From Artocarpus heterophyllus (Eukaryota; Streptophyta; Magnoliopsida; Rosales; Moraceae), in contig CM046338.1 of assembly GCA_025403435.1 (NCBI GenBank), forward strand, positions 24,698,392 to 24,762,391: DNA of 64,000 nucleotides, in the 5' to 3' direction. The translations under genes were made by a program, and so were the position numbers. The first letter of the stretch is position 1. The number at the start of each line of letters is the position of its first letter. The notes beneath the pieces were generated by a model, which was not told the DNA's origin, did not search any database, and worked only from the letters and a program-made list of their open reading frames with translations. Below, in pieces: positions 11,901-24,700 of the stretch.

Positions 11901-14010
11901 ACCTCAAACACTACCTCCACCTCAACAATTCCCTTAGCTCCAGTTCCATCAATTCTCTCCTCAGCAACTGCCATATTCAGCACAAGGACATCAGCTGTAG
12001 AACTTTCATCCCAATGCCCCTTAATATCGAGAGCCAAGTACAACTAGCGTGTAGTCACCTTCATTGCAGCAATATCGGCCGGTTAGTTCAGGACTTAGCA
12101 ATGTTGGTAGAGGAAAAGGGAACGCTCCAGTTTAGGTTCACACCATGACATCAGGAAGTTCAGATGCCTAGACCAACAACGCGGTTGTCAATGGTACGAT
12201 TCTAGTTTCTCAGTCCTTAGCCCATGTCTTATTCGATACTGGTGCCACTCATTCTCTCATTTCAAGCTCTTTTTTATATGCCTTGGGATTAGAGATAAAA
12301 GAATTTGATGAGCCTTTAGTTATAGCCTCACCCTTGGGGCAGGTGTGTGTAAACTGTGTATGTAGATCATGTAAAATAAAGATTGGGGATGAGATTCTAA
12401 AAAGTGATTGATTGTAATCCCCATGAGTTCATATGATGTAATTCTAGGAATGGACTAGTTGTCCAAATACAATGCAGTTGTAGACTATCAACTTAGGAGA
12501 GTGACTCTAGTGTCAGATAGGGAAACGATGATCATTTACCAGGCTGGTAATGATCAAATAATGAGTGACCGTCTTATGAAGACATGTCTCAAACGACGGA
12601 AGAATCTAGCTTGCTACGCCTTTCTCAAGAACCTGGAAGGAGAGCCTAGTGCATCGAGAAAAAATGCCACAATTCTAGTAGTTGATGAGTTTGAGGATGT
12701 CTTCCCCAGCGAGTTGCTAGGATTGCCGCCGCATCGAGAGATTGAGTTTGGTATTGAGTTGCTTCCAGGAACAGCACCGATTTCTGTAGCACCTTATCGA
12801 ATGGCGCCGACAGAGATGAAAGAATTGAGAAAGCAGCTTCAGGAACTTACTGATAAAGGATATATCTGGAATAGCATGTTACCGTGGGGAGCACCAGTTC
12901 TATTCGCTAAGAAGCATGATGGAACCCTTAGGCTGTGCATAGATTATCGGTAGCTAAACCGGGTCACTGTGAAGAACAAGTACCCTTTGCCGAAGATTGA
13001 TGAATTGTTTGATCAGTTGAGAGGTTCACGGTACTTTTCGAAGATAAATTTATGATTGGGATACCACCAGCTTAGGATTAAAGAAAAAGACATTCTTAAA
13101 ACAACTTTTAGGACCCGGTATGGATACTTTGAGTTTCTAGTGTTGTCATTTGGACTGACAAATGCTCTGGCATCTTTCATGGACCTAATGAATAGGATAT
13201 TTAGGCCCTATCTGGATCAATTCATGATCGTGTTCATCGATGATATCTTTGTTTATTCTAAAACATGGGAGGAGTATGAGCAACATCTCAGGATCGTGCT
13301 TCAGACTTTGCGGGAGCACTAGCTGTATGCTAAAAAAGGAATGTGTGAATTTTGGCTGACAGAGGTCAAGTTTCTAGGACACGTCATCTTCGAGCAAGGT
13401 ATCTCAGTGGATCCATCCAAGGTGGAAGCCATGGTAGAATAGGAATGACCAAGGAATGTAGCAGAGATCCGTAGTTTCTTGGGACTTGCAAGATACTATA
13501 GAAAATTTGTAAAGGATTTCTCGAAGATAACAGCACCGTTGACAAGACTGATCAGGAAGAATCCATATTTGAGTGGGATGAAGAATGTGAGTTTGCCTTT
13601 CAAGAGTTGAAGAATCGGTTGACCACGGCTTCGGTGTTGATTATCCCGAGTAGTGATGAACCATACGACGTTTACACGGATGCTTCAAGATGCAGACTTG
13701 GGCACGTGTTGATGCAACATGGATGCGTGGTGGCGTATAGATCGAGACAACTACAACCCCAGGAGCAGAATTATCCTAATCATGACTTAGAGCTCACAAC
13801 ATTGATTCACGCGCTGAAGATCTGGAGGTGTTATCTATACGGAGCGACATTTCAGGTTTTCTCCGACCACAAAAAGTTTGAAGTATCTGTTCACTCAAAG
13901 GGATCTTAACTTGAGCCAACAAAGGTGGATGGAATACATAGAAGACTATTATTTCATGCTGTAGTATCATCCCGGGAAAGTTAATGTGGTTGCAGATGCA
14001 CTTAGCTAGA
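11901..14010 (+). pseudogene. Tekay-like protease, reverse transcriptase and RNase H
   Basis: The protease active site is visible as LFDTGATHSLIS (DTGA at 12235-12246). [20 protein letters not shown], then [20 protein letters not shown] (12459-12953), then [20 protein letters not shown] and the catalytic FIDDI (13056-13322). RNase H: VYTDASRCRLGHVLMQ ... LELTTLIHALKIWRCYL ... FSDHK (13607-13890). Stops lie at about 12952, 13053, 13321, 13440 and 13446. A frame change follows FSDHK near 13878. Confidence 0.9.
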
Positions 14011-15258
14011 AGTCTTTAGGGATTTTCGCTTGTTTGGATCTCGAGGATTAAAAAAGGGACCAATAGTAAGCGAGTACGGGCTACAATACTATGAAGTTTA
14101 CGATCGAGTTTTGGTGTACCATGTGGAGACGACCCTAACGCTTGTTCAGATGGTGAAACCGAATCAGTGGCGAGACCAGCACCTTTAGGGAATCTAGACA
14201 CAAATTCAGAATGGAGAGCAATTTGAAGAATGGAGGATACATTTCGATGGATTACTGTACTACAGGGAGCATCTAGCAGTTCCAGCAATCGCAGAAGTGA
14301 CAAAAGTCGTAATGGATGAAGCCCATAAGTCTCAGTTCGCCATTCATCCAGGGAGCACGAAGATGCATGATCTGAAGAGGCAATACTGTTGGAGAGGCAT
14401 GAAGAAAGATGTCCAAGAATATGTGGCCAAGTATGCGACTTGTCTTTAGGTGAAGGCCGAGCACCAGAAGCCAGCAAGTCAACTTCAGTCGCTTCCTATT
14501 CCAGGGTGGAAATAGGAGCACATCATGATGGATTTCCTTACCGGTTTTTTGAGGACAGCAAAGGCACGAGGCAATTTGGGTCATGGTCGACATATTAACG
14601 AAATTGGCGCAGTTCATTTCTTTCAAATCCACATGCTCGAGGACAGTTCTCGGAGAATTGTATTTGTAGAACATAGTGAGATTGCATGGAGTTCCTCTGT
14701 CCATCACATCCGATAGAGACACCAGGTTCAACGCCAAGTACTAGAGGAGCTTTTAGGAGGCTTTGGGTACTAATTTGAACTTCAGCACAACATTTCATCC
14801 TCAGACTGATGGGCAATCTAGGAGGGTCATTCAGATCCGTGAAGATATGTTACATGCATGTGTGTTAGATTTTGACGGGAATTGGAAGAAGTACTTGCAT
14901 CTGGTAGAGTTTGCATACAACAATAGCTATCAAGCGAGCATTGGCATGGCACCGTTCAAATCACTGTATGGACGACCGTGTTGGCCACTAGTGTGTTGGG
15001 CAGAACCAGGAGATAGGATTATTCTCGGGCCAGATGAGATTTGCAACAGCAATAAGAAGGTTGCCATGATACGAGATCTATCGAAGGCAGCTCAGAGTAG
15101 ACAAAAAAGTTATACCGATAGAAGACGTCGACCCTTGGAATTCAAGGTAGGAGATTTTGTTCTCTTGAAGGTTTCGCCTTGTAAGGGTATCACGCGATTC
15201 AGAGTAAGTGGTAAACTTGCACCAAGGTATGTTGGACCATTCGAGATTACGCAAGTGT
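14011..15258 (+). pseudogene. Tekay-like integrase
   Basis: The zinc-binding part is at 14340-14450 (HPGSTKMHDLKRQYCWRGMK), but the first Cys of the CxxC pair is Tyr (KYATCL) and is followed by TAG. The core is spread over two frames: VMVDILTK with the first Asp near 14585, SDRD with the second Asp near 14710, then FHPQTDGQSRR near 14795. There the catalytic Glu expected after QS is Arg. LVEFAYNNSYQASIGMAPFKS follows at about 14905. A frameshift lies near 15255. Confidence 0.88.
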
Positions 15259-15568
15259 TGGTGTAGTTGCTTATCGACTCGACCTTCCTCCTGAACTTTC
15301 TCATGTTCAAGATGTGTTCCACGTGTCAATGCTTCGTAAGTGTCTGCCTAAGCAAAACAAGATATTCTCATTCCATAATGTGCAGGTTCAGGAAGACACA
15401 ACATATGAGGAAGTGTCGGTTCAGATTATCGATCGGAAAGTGATCAGCTTACGCCGTGGCAACATACCATTAGTAAAGGTCGTGTGGTAGTATCACAAAG
15501 TTGATGAAGCCACCTAGGAGTTAGAGTCCACTATGCGGGAGTTGTATCCGCATTTATTTTGTTTTTGA
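15255..15568 (+). pseudogene. Tekay-like integrase C-terminus with chromodomain
   Basis: After a frame change the sequence reads YRLDLPPELSHV and FHVSMLRKC, then the chromodomain-like tail VQIIDRKVISLRRGNIPLVK and ELYPHLF. It ends at TGA 15566-15568. One internal TAG replaces the usual Trp before ELE. In chromoviruses this tail directs insertion toward marked chromatin; the role here is from family knowledge. Confidence 0.82.
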
Positions 15569-15603
15569 ATTGATTTGTAAATTTTAAGGGTGAAATTTCT
15601 TTT

Positions 15604-15616
15604 AGGAGTGGAGAGC
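15604..15616 (+). other. Tekay-like polypurine tract
   Basis: AGGAGTGGAGAG plus one base lies directly before the 3' LTR TGTAACTCC. This is the expected plus-strand primer site. Confidence 0.7.
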
Positions 15617-17826
15617 TGTAACTCCTCAAAATTTATTAAGTGTTATTAGTGTATGAAATGGTTAATTAGTATGCCATAATGAGTGTTTTAAACTTAATTT
15701 GATTGTTTTATGAAATTTCTAAATTAATGTTATTTTTTATTATTTTAATGATTTTTAATTACTCTTAATTATTTTTATTTGTTATTTTGAATTTTGGAAC
15801 AAAACAATTTGTCAAATACCAACCACATTCTTTTTCAAAACCATAGGTGGTATACGGTTTTTTTTTGTTGTTGGTTTTGCTCCCCTTCCCTCTATTTATC
15901 TCTGCCTCTCTCTTTCTTTCTCTCATTCTCACTCAGCTCTCTCTCATTCGTCTCTCTCTTTCCCTCTCACGGTCTCTCTTCATCTCCCTCTTTCTCTCAA
16001 AATTTTGAATCAAAATCAAGCCCAAGCTTTGGTTTTCAGCAGATTGGAAGCTCGAGAACGTGTTTGAACGATCAAAAACACGATTTAAAGCTTAAATTCA
16101 AGGTTAGTTTTCAAAACCTCAAACTTTTTCAATTTTTCAAATTTTCTTACATTTTGAAATCCAAGCATCCTTAAGCTTAGAAAACCTTTAATCCAAGTTA
16201 GAGAAACTTAAAATAACTAGAATCTAAGCTTAGTTTGAAGAAAAACGGATTTGAATCAAGTTTTTCTATTTTTTCTCTATTTTTCTATTTTTGGATTTAA
16301 TTGAAATTTTCTATGTAAATCTTGTTTAAATTAGTTCAAAAGTGTTTTACTATGTTTTTCTACCTTTTATGAGTGTTTTGTATGCCTGGGATTTGAGAAA
16401 ATAGGTTGAAATTTAAGATTTGAGTTCGGAAGGCCGAGGCTCGAGTTTTGGAGAATTTTAGAATTTTTCCAATTCGACAGGCCGAACTCATGTTCAACAT
16501 GAATCCGACAGTCGGACTCATACCTTCGGAAGGCCAAACCTGAAAAAGTTTGACCAACCAGAACCAAAAGGTCGGTAGGTCGAACTATACAGTTCGACAA
16601 GCTGAACAAGGGAGAACGGCAGGCCGAACTAGGGAGACCGGCAGGCCGACCAGACATAGTGAAAATTTGTCGTTTTCACCTATTTTCATTGTTTTGAACC
16701 CCGATAGAGATTTTAAACTTGTAGTATTATTTTATAAGCATGAATGGCACACTAGGATACCATGTGATAGCTTAGTAATATAAAATATCCTAAGCTAGAT
16801 GCTGATAGGCTTAGTTTGTATCTTTAAGGTTGTTCGTGGTTCCGTAGAGCTAACGTATGGCAGATCGGGACTACGGTGTTGGATATCGGCACGAGTATTG
16901 AGGTAGGACTTCTACCATTTTCCTTGGTAGCCTAGTTTTTAAATGATTTGGCCTTAAAGGGTTTTTATCAAAATGTTTTCAATGATTGATTGAAAAAGGA
17001 TTTTTATTGGTTGTTTTTATACACAGTAGAGTAAGGTGATTTTTATAACAAACATCATAATAAATGTAAATGAAAATACTCGGTAAAAGGAGATTTTAAT
17101 AACTATAATATATAGACGGGCATGATGCCATATCAGAGATCGGGTCATGTAGTGTGCGACCTTGGGGGCAAGTCCCGAAACCCAACTAGGCCACTTCAGT
17201 GGTGATAACTATGGTTTGCCCAAGAAAGATAAAAAGGTACTTTTGGACGAATTGTTTTAATAAGACTTGTTTAAATGAATTTATTTTATTTATTTAACCC
17301 TGTTTTCTATTTGTTTCTTCAAAAAGTAAATTTTATATTCAAATTATTTATCTGTTTTTAAAGCATAGTCCTACTGGGCTTTTCACTTACATTTTATTTG
17401 TTTTTTTTTTAATCTTTCCCCCTAGGTGGAATACAGCTTAGGATTGATGAAAGATCCTCAGATCGGACTTGCAACTAATAGAAGACCTGAGTAGGTTATT
17501 TGTATAAATAAACAAGGCGTATATTATTTTAATTTTTCTCTCTACTTTGGACTGTGGTTGTAATTTAAATATTGTCGATACTATGTGTATGTACAAGTTG
17601 TAGGTTGGTGGGACCCAACACGTATTTTCTCTTTCTTTATAATTTTGTTTCATTTTGTTTTTATCTTATTCATTTAATCATTATAAATGTTTGCTTAAAC
17701 AGGGTTTTTAAGTTATCACATTTTTCCTAATTAATTTAATTCTTTAACTTACATTTTATTAAATTTTCACTCAATTAATTTAATTAAACCATCATGTCAC
17801 CTCCCGTACTTCGACGTGTGACAGAA
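15617..17826 (+). repeat. Tekay-like element 3' LTR
   Basis: Aligns along its whole length with 8709-10886, with scattered substitutions and small indels. Length 2210 bp. Begins TGTAACTCCTC and ends GTGACAGAA. LTR identity would give an insertion date; I could not compute it, but differences are common, so the insertion is not recent. Confidence 0.9.
16473..16650. repeat. Dyad cluster, Tekay 3' LTR
   Basis: Copies include TTCGACAGGCCGAAC (16473-16487), TTCGGAAGGCCAAAC (16525), GTCGGTAGGTCGAAC (16571), AACGGCAGGCCGAAC (16615) and ACCGGCAGGCCGAC (16637). Unit sequence differs from the 5' LTR cluster at many positions, more than in the flanking LTR, yet the dyad form is kept. Confidence 0.8.
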
Positions 17827-18080
17827 CCACACTGTGGAACAACCCTCCCTACCGGACATCTATTAACCAAGAAAGAAAACTACGCCGTTTCGAAGCACTC
17901 CATCACCATGGAAGCCTAGACTTTCCATAACAACTCGTAAAAACTGCCACTCCACCCTGTTATAGGCTTTGCTCATATTAAGCTTTACTGCCACCATACC
18001 CTTCTTACCCCCAGTTTTCCTTCTAATAGCATGCATCGTTTCAAAAGCCACCACGAAAGGTTTATATTGCCGAACCAATA
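17827..18080 (-). pseudogene. LINE ORF2 remnant: RT N-terminal part
   Basis: The minus strand reads VAFETMHAIRRKTGGKKGMV, KLNMSKAYNRVEWQFL and MESLGFHGDG, then VGRVVPQCG. These are the LINE RT fingers and palm immediately upstream of the QRGIHQG block found at 8708. Homology stops at about 18080 without an upstream endonuclease domain, as expected for a 5'-truncated LINE copy. Confidence 0.85.
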
Positions 18081-18717
18081 TGTGTGAATATATATAGTAT
18101 TGCATAAAACTTTAAATTATGATAGGAGGAAAATTTATTTATAAGAAATAAAATATATGTAATATTGTATAAAATCCAAATTATAAAATGTGGGAAATTT
18201 ATTTATAAATAAATAAAAGCAATTGCTGACCAAGCGAAGGCAAAGCAAGTAATATATATGAATATATTTTTCTCTACGTTTCTTGAATTATACTTGCAAA
18301 CTAATATTTGATAATATTAATAAGGTGCAATTCGATATATATTATACACCTGTCGTTCTCATCTCCATGATCAATCAACTGTAAGAATTCCATTTAACTG
18401 ACAGACTTTGTGTTTCAAAACTAACAGATTTTAAATCCTATTAATTAGTCCAAAGCAAAAAAGAATGGGAGAAGTAAAAAAATAAAAAATAAAAAATAAA
18501 AAATAAAAATAAAAAATTAGGTGAAATCAGTGCTTTTTCCACTTGCAAAGTTACTTTTCAAAAACGAAGGCGATGAAATTCAATGGCTTGAATAATCCAC
18601 AGGCTCCAGAACTTCATAACCAGCAAAGAATGAGACGGTCGGTCTGGTATCTGTGAAACGGGAAAATGCCGTATGGAGAAGGAAATTGCAAGAATTTGTA
18701 ACCTGGGGCATTCGCAT
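18081..18717. other. Non-coding 3' flank of the P39 gene with A-rich simple repeat
   Basis: No open frame of note. It contains an (AAAAAAT)n-like run at 18475-18517 and AT-rich sequence. The minus-strand 3' untranslated region of the P39-like gene must lie in the right part; I see no unambiguous polyadenylation signal. Confidence 0.6.
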
Positions 18718-21700
18718 TCATGAAGCCAGATTGCTTAGGCCAAAGTAGAGAGTTCTTTGTTGAAACGCATTAATGGCATAATCAACTTGAAAATGGCCAA
18801 ACTGTGATTTGAGACGAAGGCCATAACCAAGCCCAAATCCAGATCCTGGTTTCCCCTGCCTCAAGGCTGGATTTCCTAAAAGTCCAATGTTATAATAAGA
18901 GAGAAAAAGAATCACAAGACCGCCACCAAAATACAAACCATAAAACTAGATTGACCATTTAAATTCAGTGAAAACACAAAAGAAGACATTTTGCTAGCAC
19001 AATAGTACACAAATGAACAAATTTCAGGATAATTACACATATTTGATCCAATCATTTTTAGCAAATAAAGCTTTAACTAACTAATAACTATATTGGAATA
19101 ATCATCAATGGATAACTGATAAATCAATTCAGAACATCTGTCTTCCAGATCCCACAGCAGCCAAATACTACCACTAGCCTAAAACCCTGCGCCTCAGAAA
19201 GGATATTGGTTTCCTATGGTAGTTTTGTTAGAACCCAAGGAATAAATAGAAGAAAACGAGAGAAGTATCAAGAACAGGAATTCTGACGAAGGTACTTTTA
19301 TTGAATAGCTACTGAAATTCGAGACTCAGTAGTAAGTCTCCCAAACAAGTCCCAATACTCAATTCTTGCCTAAAAACTACCATTCTCACTCCAACCACTA
19401 TATACTAATTACAGTAATTTCCTCACTCAACTAACTTCTAACCGACAGCAACTGGCTAACTTCAATCGGTTACAACTGACTACAACAAAAATCCCATGCT
19501 ACTCACCAATCAGGCTAACTATAGACTCACATTCACTTCCTTTTATTCCTAATATACACACGCCTAATAATAGGCTTATCGGTACCCCTGCCCAAGAAGA
19601 TATCTTGTCCTCAAGATGGAAGCCAGGTAACTGGTGCTGAATGACATCAAAGGGTTCCCACAAAGCTTCAAAAGTAGGCAAATGCTTCCACTGAATCAGG
19701 ACTTCAAGATCACCACTGACAAGCGAATAACGCGTATCCACAACCTGTTCAGGTTCAACAATCAGCTCCAACTACACAGAAAGAATAGGAGGCAGCTGCT
19801 GGGACACAACAGTTGAACCAACAGCAGGTTTAAGCTGGGACAAATGAAACACTGGGCGTATTCTAGTGAACTCGGGCAATTGTAAATGATAAGCAATGGG
19901 AGCAACTGAGAAAGAATTATGTACGGACCGTAAAAACGAGAAAAAAGTTTCTCATTGAGAACGAGAGCAAGAGAACGACAGCGATATGGCTGCATATTCA
20001 AGCAGACCAAGTCTCCCACCTTGAATTGAACATCCCAACGTTTGCGATCTGCAACCATCTTCATGTGTGCTTGAGCTCGAGAAAGCTGAAGTTTCAACTC
20101 ATCCAAAACCACATCACGCTCAAGTAACTGGGGTTCCAAGCAAGAGTTGGTGGTTGAAGCTGCTTCATATCGAAGGAGCTTTGGAGGGTCTTGGCCATAG
20201 ACATCTTGAATGGAGTAGTTTGAGCAGCCACATGGAAATTAGCATTGTAAGAGTATTCAGCCCAAGGTAAAATATGCATACCATGAGTGACGGGAGCCCA
20301 AACAAAGCACATGCGTAAGCTTCCAAGCAACGATTGACAATTTTGATTTGACCATCTGTTTGTGGATGGCAAGCAGTTCTCCGAATGAGAGAAGAACCAT
20401 GAAGAGTGAAAATTTCAGATCAGAAATAACTAAGAAAAGGTCAGTTGCGATCTGATATTATGGAGCGAGGAAAACCATGAAGATGGACAATCTCCTTGAT
20501 GAACACAGCTGCCACAGATTTAGCTGAATAAAGGTGTCTAAGACCAAGAAAATGAGCATACTTGCTAAGCCTATCAACCACCACAAGCACGGAATCATAC
20601 CCTTCAGACTTAGGAAGGCCTTCAACGAAATCCATAGAAATAATATCCCACACTTGTTCTGGAATAGGAAGAGGCTGTAAAAGACCAGCCAGGGAAAGAG
20701 TGGAAGCTTTATTTCGTTGACACACCGAACAAGCTGCCACAAATGACTGCACATCTCGCTTCATATGATCCCAAAATAAATCAGATGCCAGCCGCTCGTA
20801 GGTCTTGAGAACACCTGAGCGTCCGCCCTCTTTGCCACAATGAAACTCGCACAAAAACTGAGGAATGAACGAGGAAGTCCAAGGAAGAACTAGGCAGTCT
20901 TCATAAAACAGGCAGCCATTCTTCAAAACATAGCCCACCGGGCCTGATTAATCCATCAACAAAGAATGCACAATAGAGGACAACTTGGTATCTTGCAAGA
21001 CCTGATTATGAATTTCCGAAGCATCGAGAGTCGCTGGAACCATTAAAGACTTGTAATTCCACCAGCTGGGAAACAAGGGACAAAGCATCGGCGGCTTTGT
21101 TCTCCAAGTCCGGTTTATACTCAAGTTGAAAATCAAAACCCACCAGCTTACATAACCATTTCTGATATTCCGGCTGAACTTCCCTCTGCTCCAGCAAGAA
21201 TTTAAGGCTCCGTTGGTCAGTTCGAACAATGAAATGCCTTCTGAGTAAGTAGTGATGCCATTTGAGCACCGCCAACACAATTGCCATCAACTCCCACTCG
21301 TAAAACCGACTTAGAACCACTCCGTGGAGAAAGAACCTGACTGAAATAAACCAAAGGTCTGTGATTTTGCATCAAGACAGGGCCTAAACCAAAACCAGAG
21401 GCATCTGCTTTAACAATAAAAGGCTGCAAAAAATCCAGTAAAGCTAAGACAGGAACCGAGACCATGGCCTGCTTGAGACGCTGAAAAGCCACTTCGGAAT
21501 CATCATTCCAACTGAAACTATCCTCTTTAATAGCCGCTTTAAAGGCCACACAATATTTCCATAATCAGAAACAAACACCGGTAATATCATATAACTCCCA
21601 AGAACCCCTGTAACTCCTTCAAAGTTTGTGGCCTAGGCCAATCAAGCATGGCTTGAATTTTGGACATATGCTGTGCTACAGCTTCTTGAGAGATAACATG

Positions 21701-24700
21701 ACCCAAATATTCCAATTTCTCCTGAACAAATGAATACTTCTTTCAGTTCACATAAAGCTCATTAGCTTCCAATACTCCCAACACTTGCTCAAGATGACAC
21801 AAGTGCCCCTCCCTTGACCGGCTACAAATGAGAATATCATCAAAGAAAATAAAAACAAAATGCCAAAGAAATGGTTTTGAGAACCGTGTTCATGAGAGTT
21901 TGGAAAGTCATGGGTGTATTAGTGAGACCGAGGGGCATAACAAGGAACTCATAATGTCCCACGTGAGTCCAGAAAGCGGTCTTTTGAATCTTCCTCACAC
22001 ACTATAATTTGATGGCATCCTGATTTAAGGTCCAGCTTAGTAAAAATCACAGCCCCCATCAAGCTCATCTATAACCGGAATAGCAAATTTATCAGGAACA
22101 ATTACCTTGTTAAGTGCGCGATAGTTTTACGCAAAATCTCCAACTTCCATCCTTTCTCTTTACTAGTAAAACAGGGCTGGAAAATGGACTGGAACCTGGT
22201 CGAATTATTCCTGCAGCCAGCATCTCTTTAACCAAAAGCTCGATCTCGTTGTTTTGAAAGTGTGGATACCGGCATGGATGAACACTAACTGGTTCGGTGA
22301 CTTCTTTAAGAACAATCGGGTGATTCCTAACCCGCTGCAGAGGAAGACCCGAAGGTATGTTCAAAACCAAAACATGCCTATCTAGAATATCTTGAACATC
22401 AGCTGGTTCTTTAGCCACTTCTTCATGGCTGTCAATAGTTAAATTCTTCAACTCCAGGAAATACTCTTGTTTCTCACTTTTTATAGTCTTCAACATGGTT
22501 TTGTGAGAAACCAGAGACTTCGTAAGGCATGAATCCCCCTTCAAAATGACCACCTTCTTCCCTACTTAAAATTTCATCACTTTATTCCATCAATCCACTT
22601 GCATACTTCCCAAAGATTCTAACCATTGCATTCCCAAGATCACGTCCAAACTCCCAAGTTCTAATGGTAAAAGATTGTACACTATTAACAAATTTTGCAA
22701 ATTCAAGACCACCGATCAACACAAGCCAGAGCTTTTGACCAACTCCCCTGTTCCAACTAACAATCGGTGTAAGAGATACGAATGGATAATTTTTCGACTA
22801 AGCTAGCCCCACTATCTATCAACACCGAAACCTTGTGTTGTGCAATTTCTCCTCTGATTTTCATAGTTTTCGGAGCTGAAATTCCTATAATAGAATTTAA
22901 GGACAATTCTATTACCTCTTTAGATGGGTCTTGGACATCTGGTTCTTCCTCTAACTCATCAACCTCCTCATCCCGAACCTGATATTCCTCATCACTATAC
23001 AGCATAATCCGCAGCTCCCTATTCTTTTTCATTGCACCAGTAGCACAGCCCCTTGTTCCTCTTCTCTTGCAATTCCAAGTCTAATAGTTCCTTGAACGGA
23101 AAATCCTGTCTCGGCTGAATCGGTTTCTCCATGGAAAGTCCCAATCTTGGTAAAGGCATACTCCACTTTGAACTGAAATTCTAAGATTTAGACTTAGTCA
23201 AAGCATTTCTTGAGAATCTTGCAATCCCCGTGTCCCGTTCCTTAAAGCCAAATTTTTTTCTTCGATACACTGAGCAAGCTCCATGATTTGGCCCAACCCC
23301 CTCGGCTTCAACAACCTCAATTCAGCCCTAATGTGAGTTTTGAGTTCACTAACAAAAATCGCTTCCAAGATTGGCTCAAGAATATCCCTCAACGAAGCTG
23401 CCAAAATTTCGAATTGCTTACAATAATCCGCCACCAAAGATTCTTGTTTAATTCCAAAAATTTTTCACAAATATTATCTTCCTAAGACAAGTGAAAACGC
23501 TGAAGTAACTTCATCTTAAAATTCATCCCAAAGTTTGAAAGATCTTCTACCATTCTCCCATTGAAAACAAGACAAGACATCCACTCCTAAAGCAATACCA
23601 GCAATGGTGATTTTCTCCCGTTCAGAAAAGGAATTGAAGGAGAAAAATATTTCCATGCAAAAAACCCAGCCATCAGAATCTTCTCCGTTAAAGTGGACAT
23701 TCCAACACTCATCTCCTAAAAAGAACCCAGTCCTTTTCCTCCTTGAACCCATGCTCTCCGCCGCCAGAAACCTTACCCACCGTGTCGCCACCCTAAAACC
23801 CTCTGGTTTCCAATGCACCGCCCCTGAAAACCCTAGGCCCAGCCCCCAAATGCCGCTCCCCTCGTGACCTAGTTCCTTTGCCGCGATTGGAGAAATCGAC
23901 CTCAGAGACTTGATTCGCTATCGGCACAATTCCTCCATTGCGTTTTGTCAGATCGACCTCAGAAAGTCAATTCAATGTCGGCGCAAGAAGATCCCAAGTC
24001 ATCGGCGCCATCACATCTCTTGTCGGAGCTGCAAAGCCATGCCATTGATCTTCAAACCAATGCTGCATCATCGCCATGCTCAAAGCCAAAGCTTCTTTCA
24101 ATTCTGAGCAAAATTCCTCATGAACTCCGTCCAATCCCTTTGTCAGACTTTCCCTGACTTCTCCGATCTCCTTCTCCATCAATTCTTTGCGATTTTTTGG
24201 CCACTTCGCAACCATCTTCAAAATCAAAAAGTTTCTCTGATACCAAAATCTTAGAACCCAAGACAAAATAGAAGAAAATGAGAAAAATATCAAGAACAGG
24301 AATTCTGGCAAAGGTTTTTTTATTGAATAGCTATTGAAATTCGAGACTCAGTAGTGAATCTCCCAAACAAGTCGCAATACTCAATTCTTGCCTAAAAACT
24401 ACCATTCTCACTCCAACCACTATATATTAATTACAATAATTTCCCCCCTCAACTAACTTCTAACCATAGCAACTTGCTAACTTCAATCAGTTACAACTGA
24501 TTACAACAAAAATCCCCTGCTACTCACCAATCAGGCTGACCATGGTCCCTCACATTCACTTCCCTTTACTCTTGATATACACATGCCTAATAATAGGCTT
24601 ATCACGTTTTTTGGAAAATGGTCGGAGGCACTCGTGGACAATCACAATTTTGCGGCAACTACTTAAGACCTACATAATCTTTAGGAAGCATCTTATCATT

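Larger units (their letters stand above)
8709..17826 (+). mobile_element. Ty3/gypsy chromovirus, Tekay/Del-like, full length but dead
   Basis: Plus-strand element of 9.1 kb: LTR 8709-10886, primer site, gag, protease, RT, RNase H, integrase, C-terminal chromodomain, polypurine tract, LTR 15617-17826. RT before integrase defines Ty3/gypsy. The 2.2-kb LTRs and the chromodomain tail (VQIIDRKVISLRRGNIPLVK) point to the Tekay/Del clade. It sits in the LINE RT gene. CCACGC (8703-8708) and CCACAC (17827-17832) flank it as a target duplication with one mismatch. Numerous nonsense codons make it non-autonomous. Confidence 0.93.
19226..24604 (-). mobile_element. Ty3/gypsy chromovirus, Reina-like, complete but dead
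   Basis: Two LTRs of 356 bp each (19226-19581 and 24249-24604) enclose 4.67 kb that reads gag, protease, RT, RNase H, integrase, chromodomain on the minus strand. Short LTRs, total length 5.4 kb, a very short leader and a C-terminal chromodomain fit the Reina clade. Flanks AGTTT (19221-19225) and CGTTT (24605-24609) look like a 5-bp duplication with one mismatch. Several frameshifts and stops make it defective. Confidence 0.92.

Noticed and set aside
14016..14816. Long minus-strand frames across the Tekay integrase
   Set aside because: Reverse-strand shadows of the decayed integrase; no domain match on that strand.
18718..18936. Reading of 72 codons as a single-exon small gene
   Set aside because: Only the part from 18875 down is coding. 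It is the last exon of the P39-like gene, joined to the exon ending at 25753.
20067..20270. Plus-strand frames over the Reina integrase and gag
   Set aside because: Opposite strand to all recognised domains of that element.
19226..24604. Reina element as an interruption that kills the P39-like gene
   Set aside because: It lies wholly within intron 10, with donor and acceptor sites intact; no exon is altered.
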